A DNA stretch of 64,000 nucleotides from Vampirovibrionales bacterium (GCA_029262635.1 JAJCZA010000020.1:1-64000), one strand, 5' to 3'. Positions 18,523 through 28,957 are shown, numbered from the stretch's first letter. Numbers and translations: made by a program. Notes: generated by a model from the letters alone, not told the origin.

Positions 18523-19248
18523 TTAATTCAGAGAATCATGAAGCTTCGCTAAAAAATAGGTGGCCAGTTCAATCGTTGCATGAGCTTTCAGTGCTTCGTC
18601 GTGAGTTTCATCTTTCCATGGTTTCCAGGCACATTGGTTATAGATGAATGTTAGGGGCGTATCGGGATACGTGGCGCAAAATTCGGGTCGTTTTGGGTTA
18701 CCAAAAATTGTACACCGATTATCTTCTCCTACGTATGGACAATGGTAAAAATATACGCTGGACCGTTCCTGTTCTTCCACTTCCGCCAAAACATCATTGA
18801 CCATCTGCGGAAATTTTTTATGTGCCGCTTCCATTGATTCATAAGGAAGAAAGACACTCGTAAACTGAGAAGCAAACGTATCGCCTTGTTGAGACTTCTC
18901 CAATAATTCCTCATACGAGAATTCGGAACTGGCAAACCGACAGCAAACACCACACATATGGCAGGAAAACGTCTTTTTATATGCATTAATCTGCTCTAGC
19001 TGTTCCAGAATATCTTTTCCCACTTCCTGTTCCAGAAGCCGAATCCCAGCCTGATACCAATCGCTGTATCCGCAGTCCTTATGAGGTAATGGTTCGAGTA
19101 GCTCAGGTACCGTTCCTTCCAGCTCGCAGACTGGACAGGTGAATTTGCTTCGCAAGTCATTCAGGCGGTTTTCCAGCATTTCTCGAATATCCTGAAAAAG
19201 TTCCCTGTAACGCATTTTTGTATGGGATAATTCGTATTTCAGACTCAT
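18523..19248 (-). CDS. YkgJ/UPF0153 family cysteine-cluster protein
   Basis: A 241-aa protein with the zinc/iron-chelating YkgJ domain: SCHMCGVCCRFASSEFSYEE (about residues 94-113), then CPYVGEDNRCTIFGNPKRPE and FCATYPDTP. The family is thought to bind metal through these cysteines, but its biochemical role is not established. An extra N-terminal pair CPVCELEG plus a Cys at CGYSDW may form a further metal site. It converges with the TPR gene and is divergent from lpxK with only about 40 bp between. Confidence 0.82.
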   Translation of the reverse strand: MSLKYELSHTKMRYRELFQDIREMLENRLNDLRSKFTCPVCELEGTVPELLEPLPHKDCGYSDWYQAGIRLLEQEVGKDILEQLEQINAYKKTFSCHMCGVCCRFASSEFSYEELLEKSQQGDTFASQFTSVFLPYESMEAAHKKFPQMVNDVLAEVEEQERSSVYFYHCPYVGEDNRCTIFGNPKRPEFCATYPDTPLTFIYNQCAWKPWKDETHDEALKAHATIELATYFLAKLHDSLN

Positions 19249-19292
19249 AAACCCATTGTACGTTATTTATACGAAATCCGAAGCCAAATTTG

Positions 19293-20387
19293 ATGAAACA
19301 TTCAATTGCCCACAGCCATTACCAAAAACCGCCTTGGTGGATTGCTCTGCTAAAGCCCTTAAGTTGGTGTTATGAGTTAATTGTCAAACTCCGGATTCTG
19401 GCCTATCGCTTTGGTCTAATCCAAACTGTCCGGGTTAATGTTCCCGTTATTAGTGTCGGTAACCTAACCACCGGCGGTACGGGAAAAACCCCAATTATTA
19501 TGGCACTGGCTGAAAACCTGATAGCTTCAGGTAAAAAAGTGGTGATCCTGTCCCGAGGCTATGGAGCAAAAACCCCTATTCAATATGGTCAACCCCAATC
19601 CGCTAACCATGGTGACGAGGCATGGCTAATCCAGAAACACCTGCCTGAAGCCATTGTCGTTGTGGGGAAAAATCGCTCTCAAAATGCATTGAAAGCAATT
19701 GAAGAACATCAACCGGATATAATCCTACTGGACGACGGCTATCAGCACATCAAACTGGAACGGGATGTGAACATCTTGTTAGTGGATGGATACCAGATGA
19801 TGGGAAACGGCTTGAGCTTACCGGCCGGCCCTATGCGAGAGCCTTTTAATGAAATAAAACGGGCTGATGCCCTTTGGGTGACCAAAACCCGACGAGCTGG
19901 AAATTACGAACAAATTGAGCATTGGCGGAATCAATACGCCCGATCGCCCAATATTCCAATGGGAGCTGTATTATTTGAGTCTATTGGCTTTCGACATTTA
20001 GCGACAGATAAAATTTTATCGTTAGAAACACTGAAGGGGAAAAAGGTACTCGCATTTTCAGGTATTGCTTCTCCCACTACCTTTCAACAAAATATCGAAA
20101 CCCTTGGTGCTCATATTACGGGACACTTAATATTCCCGGATCACCACAACTATACACTCAAAGACGTTGAAACCCTTCTTAAAGAAAGTCACCCACCCTC
20201 TGGCGATTCGATACCCATCGTTACAACCGAGAAGGATCGGGTTAAAATAGAGAATCTACTAACTTCCGAGCAATGCACTTCGATATACACATTGATTGTC
20301 CGCCCGGTTATTCCTTCAGACGCTCTTCCCGATACCCTAAAAGATTTATTGTCATTGGATACCTCCCATGTCCCGGTTTGCAAATAG
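19293..20387 (+). CDS. lpxK: Tetraacyldisaccharide 4'-kinase
   Basis: Phosphorylates the 4' position of the lipid A disaccharide at the inner membrane, using ATP. Visible are the N-terminal membrane-associated helix, the P-loop VGNLTTGGTGKTPIIMALAE, LSRGYG, LLDDGYQHIKLERDVNILLV (catalytic Asp), PAGPMREPFNEIKRAD and FSGIASPTTF. The start is ATG 19293, next to a TTG 3 nt upstream. It overlaps the GT9 gene by 20 bp. Its presence is direct evidence that this organism makes lipid A and has an outer membrane. Confidence 0.93.
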   Translation: MKHSIAHSHYQKPPWWIALLKPLSWCYELIVKLRILAYRFGLIQTVRVNVPVISVGNLTTGGTGKTPIIMALAENLIASGKKVVILSRGYGAKTPIQYGQPQSANHGDEAWLIQKHLPEAIVVVGKNRSQNALKAIEEHQPDIILLDDGYQHIKLERDVNILLVDGYQMMGNGLSLPAGPMREPFNEIKRADALWVTKTRRAGNYEQIEHWRNQYARSPNIPMGAVLFESIGFRHLATDKILSLETLKGKKVLAFSGIASPTTFQQNIETLGAHITGHLIFPDHHNYTLKDVETLLKESHPPSGDSIPIVTTEKDRVKIENLLTSEQCTSIYTLIVRPVIPSDALPDTLKDLLSLDTSHVPVCK

Positions 20388-21414
20388 CCCAAAAAAAATT
20401 CTTGTTATCCGCTATCGCTTTATCGGCGATACCCTATTGATGGTCCCATTTTTGCGTAATCTACGCCGAGCTTACCCGGAAGCTGTTATTGATGTACTTG
20501 TGGCTCCTAATTCCGGAGAAATCCTGAAGCATTGCCCCTATATTAACCAGCTCATTTACTTCAATACCACCCGAAAACACCGCTATGAGAACAGACAAGG
20601 TGAACCGCCCCGTTCGTTTTTTTCTTATATCAATGAACTAAAAGCCCGACAATATGACATGGCTTTTGTTTTGAAGCGTTCCTTTTCGTCGGCTCTGTTG
20701 ACTTTTTTAGCAGGTATCCCCAAACGAATTGGCTACAAGACGGAAGCTCGCCAATTCCTGCTCACCGACTCCCTACCCTATAATAAAACCGCTCCAGAAG
20801 CTGAGTGTTTTCTTGACGCCCTTAGATCCATCGGAGTGCCTGTTGATGACAGTCACCTGGAAAGCTGGTGGACGGATACAGAAGAATCCCATATTGACCA
20901 GTTGACCCAAGGCGTTCAGCCAGCCCTCACCCCTCACCCAAAAGAGAGGGATGCTTGCCACGTACTTTTGCACATGACCTCCTCAAACCCATCCAAAGAA
21001 TGGCCCGAACATGTATTTTTCCATGTGGCTCAATGGCTCATTGAAGAACACAATGCTATTCTACACAGCGTCGGAACCGACAGCGATGCTTCCCGTTATC
21101 AAAACCTGATCCACACTCTGAACAGTCCTGACATAAAACGATTTTATAACTGGTGTGGTAAAACAGATCTGTTGGAAAGTCTCTCTCTGATCAAACGAAT
21201 GAATTTAGTTATTGGCGTGGATTCTGGCACCCTGCACATGGCTTCTGCCACTGGTGTTCCTGTCATTGCCTTATTTAACCCTGAAAATATTAGTAAATGG
21301 GCCCCTCCTCATCCCCAATCTATTGTTATTAGTGAACGTGATCCCAACCAAATTTTAGCGAAAGTACAGGACGCATGTCAGACCCTACTCCAAGTTCAAA
21401 CCCTCAGCCATTAA
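20368..21414 (+). CDS. Glycosyltransferase family 9 (heptosyltransferase-like)
   Basis: ADP-heptose:LPS heptosyltransferase-like enzyme, 348 aa, expected to extend the LPS core at the inner membrane face. N-terminal Rossmann part KILVIRYRFIGDTLLMVPFL, acceptor-side LAGIPKRIGYKTE, and the donor-binding C-terminal part with SSNPSKEWPEH and NLVIGVDSGTLHMASATGVP are all typical of GT9. It overlaps lpxK upstream by 20 bp and mutS2 downstream by 40 bp, so all three should be co-translated. The exact sugar is not decided by sequence. Confidence 0.87.
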   Translation: MSRFANSPKKILVIRYRFIGDTLLMVPFLRNLRRAYPEAVIDVLVAPNSGEILKHCPYINQLIYFNTTRKHRYENRQGEPPRSFFSYINELKARQYDMAFVLKRSFSSALLTFLAGIPKRIGYKTEARQFLLTDSLPYNKTAPEAECFLDALRSIGVPVDDSHLESWWTDTEESHIDQLTQGVQPALTPHPKERDACHVLLHMTSSNPSKEWPEHVFFHVAQWLIEEHNAILHSVGTDSDASRYQNLIHTLNSPDIKRFYNWCGKTDLLESLSLIKRMNLVIGVDSGTLHMASATGVPVIALFNPENISKWAPPHPQSIVISERDPNQILAKVQDACQTLLQVQTLSH

Positions 21415-23885
21415 AAGCGCCTCAAAGTACCCTTGAAGCGCTGGAATGGTTCACCATTCATGAAAAACTGCTAGACTACTGCCAAACTCCTTTTGGCCGG
21501 GCGCTTTGGCAAACTGAACCGTTTTTAACGAATGCTCATACCGTCGAAGCCTGCCTTAATGAGGTGGATGCCCTGAAAATTCTGATTCTTCGCTACAATG
21601 AGCCGTTACTTGATAAGCAGCCCATTCAAGATATTAGCGATGTCCTAAGCCGAGTCAAAAAAGGCGGAGAAGTGAATGCGGCAGATCTGGGGAAATTGTT
21701 GAACACTTTGAAGCAGGGTGTCCGTTTTTTAAACCACTTTAAACAAGCTCTCCAGAAAGAGCCAGCACAACAAGAGGCTCTCCTCCCTCTTCTCGGTAAT
21801 ATTATATTCCCTGATGAGAGTATCCGAGAGCTAGAAAAAACCGTCAGCCCTTCAGGTGATATTCTCGATGAGGCCAGTCCCAACCTGTTTCAACTCCGAG
21901 AAAAATTTAGAAGCCAGCGCCGAACTATTTACGAAAAACTCCAGAAAGTTCTCCACACACCAGAACTCGCCAAGGCGCTTCAGGAACCCATCATCACCGA
22001 GCGGGATGGTCGTTATGTCCTTCCTGTGCAGGTCGCGTTTAAAAGCAAGATTCCCGGTGTGGTTCATGCAGGTTCATCCAGTGGCGCCACCGTTTTTGTT
22101 GAACCCAAAAACGTGATTGAACTTAATAATACCTTGCAGGAAACCCAAACCCTGATCCAAAAAGAGGTTCGTCAGATTCTGAAAGAAGCATCCCTGTTTC
22201 TGGAATGCCACAGTGGGGATATGGGCGTGTTTATTGAACATCTGGCTCAAGTGGACAAGCGCTTCGCCGCCGCTCGCCTTAGCCGTCAATTAAACGCCTG
22301 TGCCCCTGAACTCGTTCTCAGCGAGCAAGTTCTCGATTTAAAACAAGCCCGCCACCCCCTCCTTGTTTTTACCGAAAGCGACCCAAAACGAATCGTCGCC
22401 AATGACATTCAGCTAGGCCTTGATGGACATCGCACCCTCATCATTACCGGCCCTAACACCGGCGGAAAAACGGTTCTGCTAAAAACCATTGGACTTTTCG
22501 CTCTGATGCTCCGAGCCGGACTCCATCTGCCCGTCAACGAAAACTCCCAGATGTCTCTGTTTGAACCAATATTGGCCGACATTGGCGATCAGCAAAGTAT
22601 CGCCCAGAGCCTCTCTACATTTTCCGCCCATCTATCTCACCTCACCCATTTTGTAGCCGACAACACAGATTTATCTCATGGACTGGTGTTGATTGATGAG
22701 ATTTGCGCCGGAACCGACCCTGCCGAGGGCGGTGCGCTGGCTCGATCCGTCATTAAAGAACTGTACGATAAAGGCAGTTTGAGTATTATTACGACTCACC
22801 TCGGCGAACTCAAGTTAGAAGCCCACGAACAGACGGGTTACCTTAACGCCAGCGTAGAATTCGATCCAGAAAACCTAAAACCCACCTATCGATTAATTAT
22901 TGGGGTGCCTGGCACCAGCAACGCCATTACCATTGCCCGTCGACTGGGACTAAAGGCAACGGTTACAGATCGAGCTAAAAGCTATCTGAGCCAACCTCTG
23001 AAAGAATCTACCGAATTACTAGAAGACCTTGAGCTAAAAAATCGACAACTCTCGGAACAACTCCATCAGGCCGAGTCCTATAAAAAATCCACGCAAGACG
23101 CCTATGAAAAAGTAGATCAGCAACGCCACCAGATTGAATCCTCCAAGCGCCAGACCTTACAGCAATTTAAAGCGGGCCTGAAAGAACGGGTGCATCAACT
23201 GGAAGCGGAAATCCGTCACCTCAAAAAAGAACTCCTCAAAGCTCGAAACGCCACTCAAGAAAAGCTGGATGAGGCATCAGTCGATAGAATGAATACCCAC
23301 TTAAAACAGCTGAACAAGGAGGCAGAACATCTGTTTGACACCTCTTACGCCGATATTGAAGCCGACAGCGAAAAATTAACGCTCAGCGAGCTGGCCATTG
23401 GCGATCAAGTGCAAAGCAAAAAATGGAACGTGAAAGGCGAGATCATCTCGCTGGAAAACGAACGGGAAGTCATTATCCAATCAGGCCTGATCAAAGTCAC
23501 CGTACCACTTGTGGATCTGGAATTTTCCCGAGGTCGGGGCGGGCGACGAGAAACCCACCAGGAGCGTAAGACTAAACAGAAGAAACAGACTATCGTTCCT
23601 CAGGCATCGCCTCGAACCGATCGCTCATCAGAAACAATCGCCATTGGGCTGGAATGCAATCTATTGGGCTTACGAGTTGAGGAAGCACTAGAAAAAATGG
23701 CGCAATTCTTGGATAAAGCGTCTCTAGCCAATCACCAGGTAGTTAGCGTTATTCATGGTCATGGGACCGGTGCTCTTAAAAAAGCGGTTCGGAATTACCT
23801 GAAAGACTCGCCCTATGCCCACAAATTTTATCCCGGCTCCCCCCAAACTGGCGGTGATGGTCAAACCATCATTGAACTAAATTGA
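21375..23885 (+). CDS. mutS2: Endonuclease MutS2
   Basis: MutS-family ATPase with a C-terminal Smr nuclease domain; roles described for the family are suppression of recombination and, in Bacillus, rescue of collided ribosomes. The 836-aa protein has the N-terminal clamp region, the ATPase with Walker A TGPNTGGKTVLLKTIGLF, ADIGDQQSIAQSLSTFSAHL, Walker B LVLIDEICAGTDP, a coiled coil of about 150 residues, a KOW-like segment, and the Smr domain with LLGLRVEEAL and VIHGHGTGALKKAV. It begins inside the GT9 gene. Length is normal. Confidence 0.95.
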   Translation: MSDPTPSSNPQPLKAPQSTLEALEWFTIHEKLLDYCQTPFGRALWQTEPFLTNAHTVEACLNEVDALKILILRYNEPLLDKQPIQDISDVLSRVKKGGEVNAADLGKLLNTLKQGVRFLNHFKQALQKEPAQQEALLPLLGNIIFPDESIRELEKTVSPSGDILDEASPNLFQLREKFRSQRRTIYEKLQKVLHTPELAKALQEPIITERDGRYVLPVQVAFKSKIPGVVHAGSSSGATVFVEPKNVIELNNTLQETQTLIQKEVRQILKEASLFLECHSGDMGVFIEHLAQVDKRFAAARLSRQLNACAPELVLSEQVLDLKQARHPLLVFTESDPKRIVANDIQLGLDGHRTLIITGPNTGGKTVLLKTIGLFALMLRAGLHLPVNENSQMSLFEPILADIGDQQSIAQSLSTFSAHLSHLTHFVADNTDLSHGLVLIDEICAGTDPAEGGALARSVIKELYDKGSLSIITTHLGELKLEAHEQTGYLNASVEFDPENLKPTYRLIIGVPGTSNAITIARRLGLKATVTDRAKSYLSQPLKESTELLEDLELKNRQLSEQLHQAESYKKSTQDAYEKVDQQRHQIESSKRQTLQQFKAGLKERVHQLEAEIRHLKKELLKARNATQEKLDEASVDRMNTHLKQLNKEAEHLFDTSYADIEADSEKLTLSELAIGDQVQSKKWNVKGEIISLENEREVIIQSGLIKVTVPLVDLEFSRGRGGRRETHQERKTKQKKQTIVPQASPRTDRSSETIAIGLECNLLGLRVEEALEKMAQFLDKASLANHQVVSVIHGHGTGALKKAVRNYLKDSPYAHKFYPGSPQTGGDGQTIIELN

Positions 23886-23893
23886 AGCTCAGC

Positions 23894-24646
23894 CTACTCA
23901 TGAGTTTTAATAGACTCTGATGCATTAATTCCACAGATATTCTCGTAGGGGCAGTAGCGATCAGGGCATGTTTCAGGAAGAGAATAAGCGGTTTCGAAAA
24001 TGATTTGCCCAACCGTTTGGCGCAAAACCTGACGAGTTTCCTCATGCTTTAGGGATGTATAAAAAACTGGAATCGAACGAATTTGGTCTTTTACTTCCAC
24101 ATAAATAAACTGGAACTGTTCCGGTGTCATCCTTTCATTTAGCCCCAAATCTTGCCGAGCTTCGTAAACAGCGTAAAGGTAAACCCGGGTTTGCCAGTCG
24201 TTTTCCGGATTTTTGGGTACGGCAGTGCCCGTTTTCCAGTCAATTACCAGCACGCGATCATCGGATTGAGCAATACGATCGACCCGACCAACTAACCAGT
24301 TATTGCTTGATCCATCCAGAGTTAACGGTACTTGAAACCCCCATTCGCTTCCTAAAATAGGTAGCTTAACCATGGGATCAGCCATGAGTAACCGCCAGGC
24401 AGATTGAACCTCCGAGGTCGCATTGCCGATAATCGCCTCACAGTTTAATCCCCGCGCATGGTAGTCCAGTAATTTGTGTACATCTTGCCCTAGTTGAAAA
24501 TTTTGATGATCCGTGGGCCAATGCAGTTGATTGACATAATCCAGAAAATATTTTTTTCGGCACCGACTCCATGTCTTCAATTGATTCACGGAGAACAAGC
24601 GAGGGGATGAAACCGCCAAATTTTGGGGGGCTGGCACTTTACCCAA
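23894..24646 (-). CDS. RecB-family PD-(D/E)XK nuclease with Fe-S cysteines
   Basis: A 250-aa stand-alone nuclease like the C-terminal domain of RecB/AddB. Active-site parts: GQDVHKLLD (His), VGRVDRIAQSDDRVLVIDWK (Asp and D-x-K) and QTRVYLYAVYEA (Q-x-x-x-Y). Four cysteines, Cys29 plus Cys227, Cys232 and Cys238 (CPDRYCPYENIC), match the split Fe-S staple of AddB, Cas4 and Dna2. Its start overlaps the end of the upstream helicase by 8 bp, so the two are translated together and probably form a DNA end-processing complex. Cas4 is an alternative name by homology but there is no CRISPR locus here. Confidence 0.85.
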   Translation of the reverse strand: MGKVPAPQNLAVSSPRLFSVNQLKTWSRCRKKYFLDYVNQLHWPTDHQNFQLGQDVHKLLDYHARGLNCEAIIGNATSEVQSAWRLLMADPMVKLPILGSEWGFQVPLTLDGSSNNWLVGRVDRIAQSDDRVLVIDWKTGTAVPKNPENDWQTRVYLYAVYEARQDLGLNERMTPEQFQFIYVEVKDQIRSIPVFYTSLKHEETRQVLRQTVGQIIFETAYSLPETCPDRYCPYENICGINASESIKTHE

Positions 24647-27600
24647 GAGTCACCCCCGTTTCTTCTCTTTGATTTAATTCGATTATTTCCGCCAGAATTG
24701 TGTAGCCAATGGAAGGCTCCGCCTGTTCCTGTCTACTATATCGGTTATGATATTGGGTATGGGCTGTTAAATACAGCCCTCGCTTGGCTCGAGTTAGGCC
24801 CACATAAATTAGTCGAGCTTTTTCTTCGGCCTTGGTTCGAATACTTTTTTCCATATATGAATCGGGCAAAGGGCCATCTGCCAAAACAGAATCCAGCTCT
24901 CGAACCAATTTATCGTCAGCATTAAAGTCGATTTTTATCTTACGCATAAATGGCATGAACACCACATCAAACTCTTGCCCCTTAGATTTATGAAGGGTCA
25001 TAACCTGAACAAAGTCTTTCCCTGTATCATTTAGCAATTCTGTAAACGACTTCTTATTTTTAGGCGATCGTTGCAACAACTGAAATTGTTGAATCACCAG
25101 TTCTAAAGGTGACAAGTGATCCACGTCGTAAAACTGCCTCAAAATATCCCGGGCCTGAATGGCACACAAATAACCATTGCTCCGATCTTCAACGGATGCG
25201 AATAGATGATCTGTCATTCTAATCAACAATTGGGCAATATTGCTTCCTAAGCCATCTCGACTAAAATCAATCACGTCGTAATAAAGCTGCTGTAGAAATT
25301 CATCGTCCAGCGTATTGGGTGATTGATACAGAATTGCTCGTTCAGTAAGAATTGCCTTTCGTTCCGGGTTATTCGGAAAAAGGCGGGCCTCTACCATGGC
25401 CTCGAATAACCGAACCTGATTAACCGGCTCGCTTGGTGTAGCAATGAGTTGAAGGTAAGCAAGAAGAACGGAAAAAACCGGATTCATGCCAAGTTTTTCA
25501 CTAAGACTAATGGCGGGAATGCCCTTGCTTTGTAATATAGCTGCCATTCTATTAACTTGCTCGTTGTAAGCCGGCAGAACAGCAATTGATAATTCCGGGT
25601 TCGTTTTTTTAATCGCTCGAATTCGTTCAGCAATCCAATGTTCTTCATCCCGATCAATATCAAATAAACGGGCTTCTGGTGGAAAGAGAATCATCGGATT
25701 TTTTCCAAAATCTTTCTCTGAGAGACAAACGATATCGACGGGCTGAAACGCTTGTGCCAATTGAGAAATTTTACCCACTCGACGCACCCATTGATTGGCC
25801 AGATGAATAATTTCTGGGGCGCATCGGCCACTGCGGTCCATGGTCACCACCTGATTCGCTGTCTGAATAAAATTACGAAAAACGGACGTATCCGCCGAAC
25901 TGAATGTGGTAGTAATCGACTGGTTTGTATCGCCGGTTCGGATTAAATTAGGGCTACCACCGCTAATCAGGGTAATAAACCGTTGAAGCAGAAGGGAAGA
26001 ATCTTGAGCTTCATCCTCGATAATCACCCGAAATTTACGTTGGTAATACGACCGAATGTCGGGATACCTCTCTAACAAAGCCACGGCTTTTAGAATTAAA
26101 TCTGTAAAATCCAAATACCCTTTTTCGGTGAGCCTGTTTTGATACAACTGGAAAGACGGAATAAATTGTCGTAAGCCAAAACTTTGAGGATGAGCTTGAA
26201 GAAATTGCTGAAGCCGCTTAATCGTTAGCCCCTGTGTTTTGGCATAAGAAATTCCACGAGTTAATGTTCTCAAGCTCTGCCCTCGAGGTTGATTCTCTCC
26301 CATACTAGTGTGTTCCGAGATAGCCTTGAGAATTTCATTCTGCTCGTAATCGTCCAGAATTTGAATATCTTCTGGTAAAAAACCAAGATACAAGGCATGG
26401 TCGTTCTCTGTTAAAATCCGAAATGCTAAGCTATGAATGGTCGAAATTATCGGTAGTTTTACTGTCACCTGATCTAGCTTGCCCTTTATTCGACTCAACA
26501 TAGTTTTAGCAGCGCTATCCATGTATGTGAGTACTAAAATTTCATCGGGTTCAAGACCTTGCTCAATTAACTCCAGAATTAGTTCCACGTTGACAAACGT
26601 TTTTCCTGCGCCGGGAACCGCCGTAATCGCCATGGTGCCGGAACGGTAATCAAGTACGGATTGTTGATCCACTCGAAGGCTTGCTCGCTGAAGGCTCTCT
26701 CGTTTTAAAGGGTCTGTTATCTGAGAAATCAGACGGGATTTTAAAGCTCCCTGCTGATTAAACCCCTGATCATCCAGTTCACTGGCATATGTCCGCACCT
26801 GTTCTAAAGCCAACAACATCAATGTTCGGGTTAGGTGTGCTGCCCGCACCCGGACAAAGGCCTCTCGAGCTTCTTCTGTAAAATCAGCCGTAGAACCATC
26901 CCACACGGCTGAATGCACCCAGGCATTATACAGCGGAGCGTTATCCGTCCGAGCCCACTCTCGGCTTCCCACATCTAACCAAAAATAAATTTTTCGGCGA
27001 GCCTCAAAATCGATCAGTTTTTGCGGTGTTCCCAAAATCACCGCCGTTGGATCAATGTCCATAGGCGTATCCGGCGTATCGGCCACAATGCCGGTCTTTG
27101 CCTGACTCAGCCAAAGCCGATTAAATTGTTCCCAGTCCTCGTTTTCTGACTCATTATCATGGTTGCTTGCATGCCAGCGTGCAAAAAGGGTTCGCTGTTT
27201 TTCGTAACTTTCTATCAACTTTTTAATATCAGAAAAAGTATCCTTGTCTGTCGCAAACAGGGTGGTTAAATGAGAAAACCCATGTAACATCTGTGCCTCA
27301 AAGGACAAATCCTGGGCAGTCGTCAGCCAGTTGATTAGTAACTCATATCGCCGTCGAGTTTCTGTATGTGGCGAAAAATCCTCGTCCGTTGTCAGACTAT
27401 CCCAATCTAAAGTTAATGACGATTCATTCACTTGCTGAAAGGCCACCATTTTTTCTACCAATCGATCCACCACGCCGGGATCAATTAAATGTAGCTTTAA
27501 TAAATGACTAAATATGGTTTTATACTCGATAGGCGATAAATAATAGGACCATCGTCGGCTATTAGCCCACTGTAATAAATACAAAAAGCCCCGACAAACG

Positions 27601-28760
27601 GGATTATCAAAGGGGCGTTGAGTTCCTGAAAGGAGCTGAAGGTGAATTGCTCGTTTGCTCAGTCGATTTTTCAATACATAAATCGCCAGTGGATCATTCA
27701 CCGGCGTAACCACCGAAAAGTCTCCCGGTTGATACCCTTGCTCCAGTAAACGGAGCATATCATGAACCACCTGATCCAACATCTCTACCCGAGTTAAAGC
27801 ACTATCTCGGTTCACCAACACATGATTCAGCGGTAAAAAGTCAGTGTCCGTTGTCGTACGCCAGTTGTTCAATAAAATAGCTGCGTCCTTTGCCACAGAG
27901 TCTTCTCGATTAAGAACAATTGTTTCTCCTGGTTTTAGAGCCTTTAGAGCTTCCCAGTCATAAGGGTAAGCATTGAGATACCCTCGTCGAGATCCGCCAT
28001 CGATATCCGTCGAAAGGATAAGCGTCTCTAACGTGGGTGCCAGAAACTTGATAAACGCCTGTTGCGCCGGAATGGTTTCGTCCACATCATCAACAATTAA
28101 GTGTTTTACATGGGTTTTAATCCAATGCTGAAATAATTCGCTGGATTCAAGTATTCCATGGAATACGTCCAACTGTTTGTTAGCGTCTAGCACTCGAAGA
28201 GTATAGCTAAGATGATCAAACTGTCGCTCAATTTCCGCCGTTTCAGGTACGCAAATTTCCGCCAGCAAATGAGAACGGCGAGTCATTTCCGGTCGAGATA
28301 ACCGGTTTTCCGATCGCAGGCGAATCCGTCGAATCAGTTGCTTGATCAGCGCCGCTTCCGTCCCTGGAAAATCATCAAAAGCAGACGGATTCTTAAGTTT
28401 CTGTTCTGTCAACAGGCGCTTTAACAAGAGTTCCGAGTCTTCCATCCCTGATAACATGGGACGAATCGCCGAGGCACCCGGAAAAGAGCTAACCTCTGTT
28501 GGAGGGTTTAACTGGGCTTCTACTTCCGGCCAAAAGTTAAATAGAGATGTTCGAACGTAGCCCGAATACGTATAAATAGACAGCTCCCCCATGGGGCAAC
28601 TCAATTGTGTCAACAGCCGTTGGGTAAACTCTTTTTTACGCGCATGTTGACAGCACAACACCAGAATAGATTGGCTGGGGTGTTTTTGAATCAGACGCTT
28701 TACTTCAGCGATCAGTCGATCTGTTTTTCCAGAGCCTAAAGGCCCTTCAACATAAAGCAT
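24639..28760 (-). CDS. Tandem SF1 (UvrD/AddA-like) helicase, 1373 aa
   Basis: Two superfamily 1 helicase units in one chain. N-terminal unit (about 1-650): Walker A GPLGSGKTDR at residues 6-15, a Walker B-like LIVDDVDE near 223, and a 2A-like part (FSVVTPVNDP); it resembles AddB. C-terminal unit (about 690-1373): Walker A AVPGAGKTFVN near 715, DEAQD near 914, RTGDTNQSI, VMTLHKSKGQEFDVVF near 1258 and RLIYVGLTRAKRGL, all UvrD/AddA motifs. No nuclease domain is fused; it is supplied by the next gene. I infer an AddAB/RecBCD-type double-strand-end processing machine with fused motors. ATG start at 28760 has a weak ribosome site. Confidence 0.88.
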   Translation of the reverse strand: MLYVEGPLGSGKTDRLIAEVKRLIQKHPSQSILVLCCQHARKKEFTQRLLTQLSCPMGELSIYTYSGYVRTSLFNFWPEVEAQLNPPTEVSSFPGASAIRPMLSGMEDSELLLKRLLTEQKLKNPSAFDDFPGTEAALIKQLIRRIRLRSENRLSRPEMTRRSHLLAEICVPETAEIERQFDHLSYTLRVLDANKQLDVFHGILESSELFQHWIKTHVKHLIVDDVDETIPAQQAFIKFLAPTLETLILSTDIDGGSRRGYLNAYPYDWEALKALKPGETIVLNREDSVAKDAAILLNNWRTTTDTDFLPLNHVLVNRDSALTRVEMLDQVVHDMLRLLEQGYQPGDFSVVTPVNDPLAIYVLKNRLSKRAIHLQLLSGTQRPFDNPVCRGFLYLLQWANSRRWSYYLSPIEYKTIFSHLLKLHLIDPGVVDRLVEKMVAFQQVNESSLTLDWDSLTTDEDFSPHTETRRRYELLINWLTTAQDLSFEAQMLHGFSHLTTLFATDKDTFSDIKKLIESYEKQRTLFARWHASNHDNESENEDWEQFNRLWLSQAKTGIVADTPDTPMDIDPTAVILGTPQKLIDFEARRKIYFWLDVGSREWARTDNAPLYNAWVHSAVWDGSTADFTEEAREAFVRVRAAHLTRTLMLLALEQVRTYASELDDQGFNQQGALKSRLISQITDPLKRESLQRASLRVDQQSVLDYRSGTMAITAVPGAGKTFVNVELILELIEQGLEPDEILVLTYMDSAAKTMLSRIKGKLDQVTVKLPIISTIHSLAFRILTENDHALYLGFLPEDIQILDDYEQNEILKAISEHTSMGENQPRGQSLRTLTRGISYAKTQGLTIKRLQQFLQAHPQSFGLRQFIPSFQLYQNRLTEKGYLDFTDLILKAVALLERYPDIRSYYQRKFRVIIEDEAQDSSLLLQRFITLISGGSPNLIRTGDTNQSITTTFSSADTSVFRNFIQTANQVVTMDRSGRCAPEIIHLANQWVRRVGKISQLAQAFQPVDIVCLSEKDFGKNPMILFPPEARLFDIDRDEEHWIAERIRAIKKTNPELSIAVLPAYNEQVNRMAAILQSKGIPAISLSEKLGMNPVFSVLLAYLQLIATPSEPVNQVRLFEAMVEARLFPNNPERKAILTERAILYQSPNTLDDEFLQQLYYDVIDFSRDGLGSNIAQLLIRMTDHLFASVEDRSNGYLCAIQARDILRQFYDVDHLSPLELVIQQFQLLQRSPKNKKSFTELLNDTGKDFVQVMTLHKSKGQEFDVVFMPFMRKIKIDFNADDKLVRELDSVLADGPLPDSYMEKSIRTKAEEKARLIYVGLTRAKRGLYLTAHTQYHNRYSRQEQAEPSIGYTILAEIIELNQREETGVTLG

Positions 28761-28957
28761 CGGGAAATAAAATATCCAAACGAACGATTATCAAGACGGG
28801 TGAGTCTCCTCATGTCTGTTATCATAATTCGCATAAGCTCGAAGGTAAACGAGTTTTATGAGATCCTAACGAAAAATCATCGTTTGACTATAACGTCAGA
28901 AAAATATTTGCTATAGTATTACTTGAGCCTTTATTTGTTTATTTGGGGAATTCTCTG

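Noticed and set aside
20920-20955. CCCTCACCCCTCACCC sequence inside the GT9 gene as a REP-like repeat.
   Set aside because: Only one copy was found and it is in frame within a normal coding sequence.
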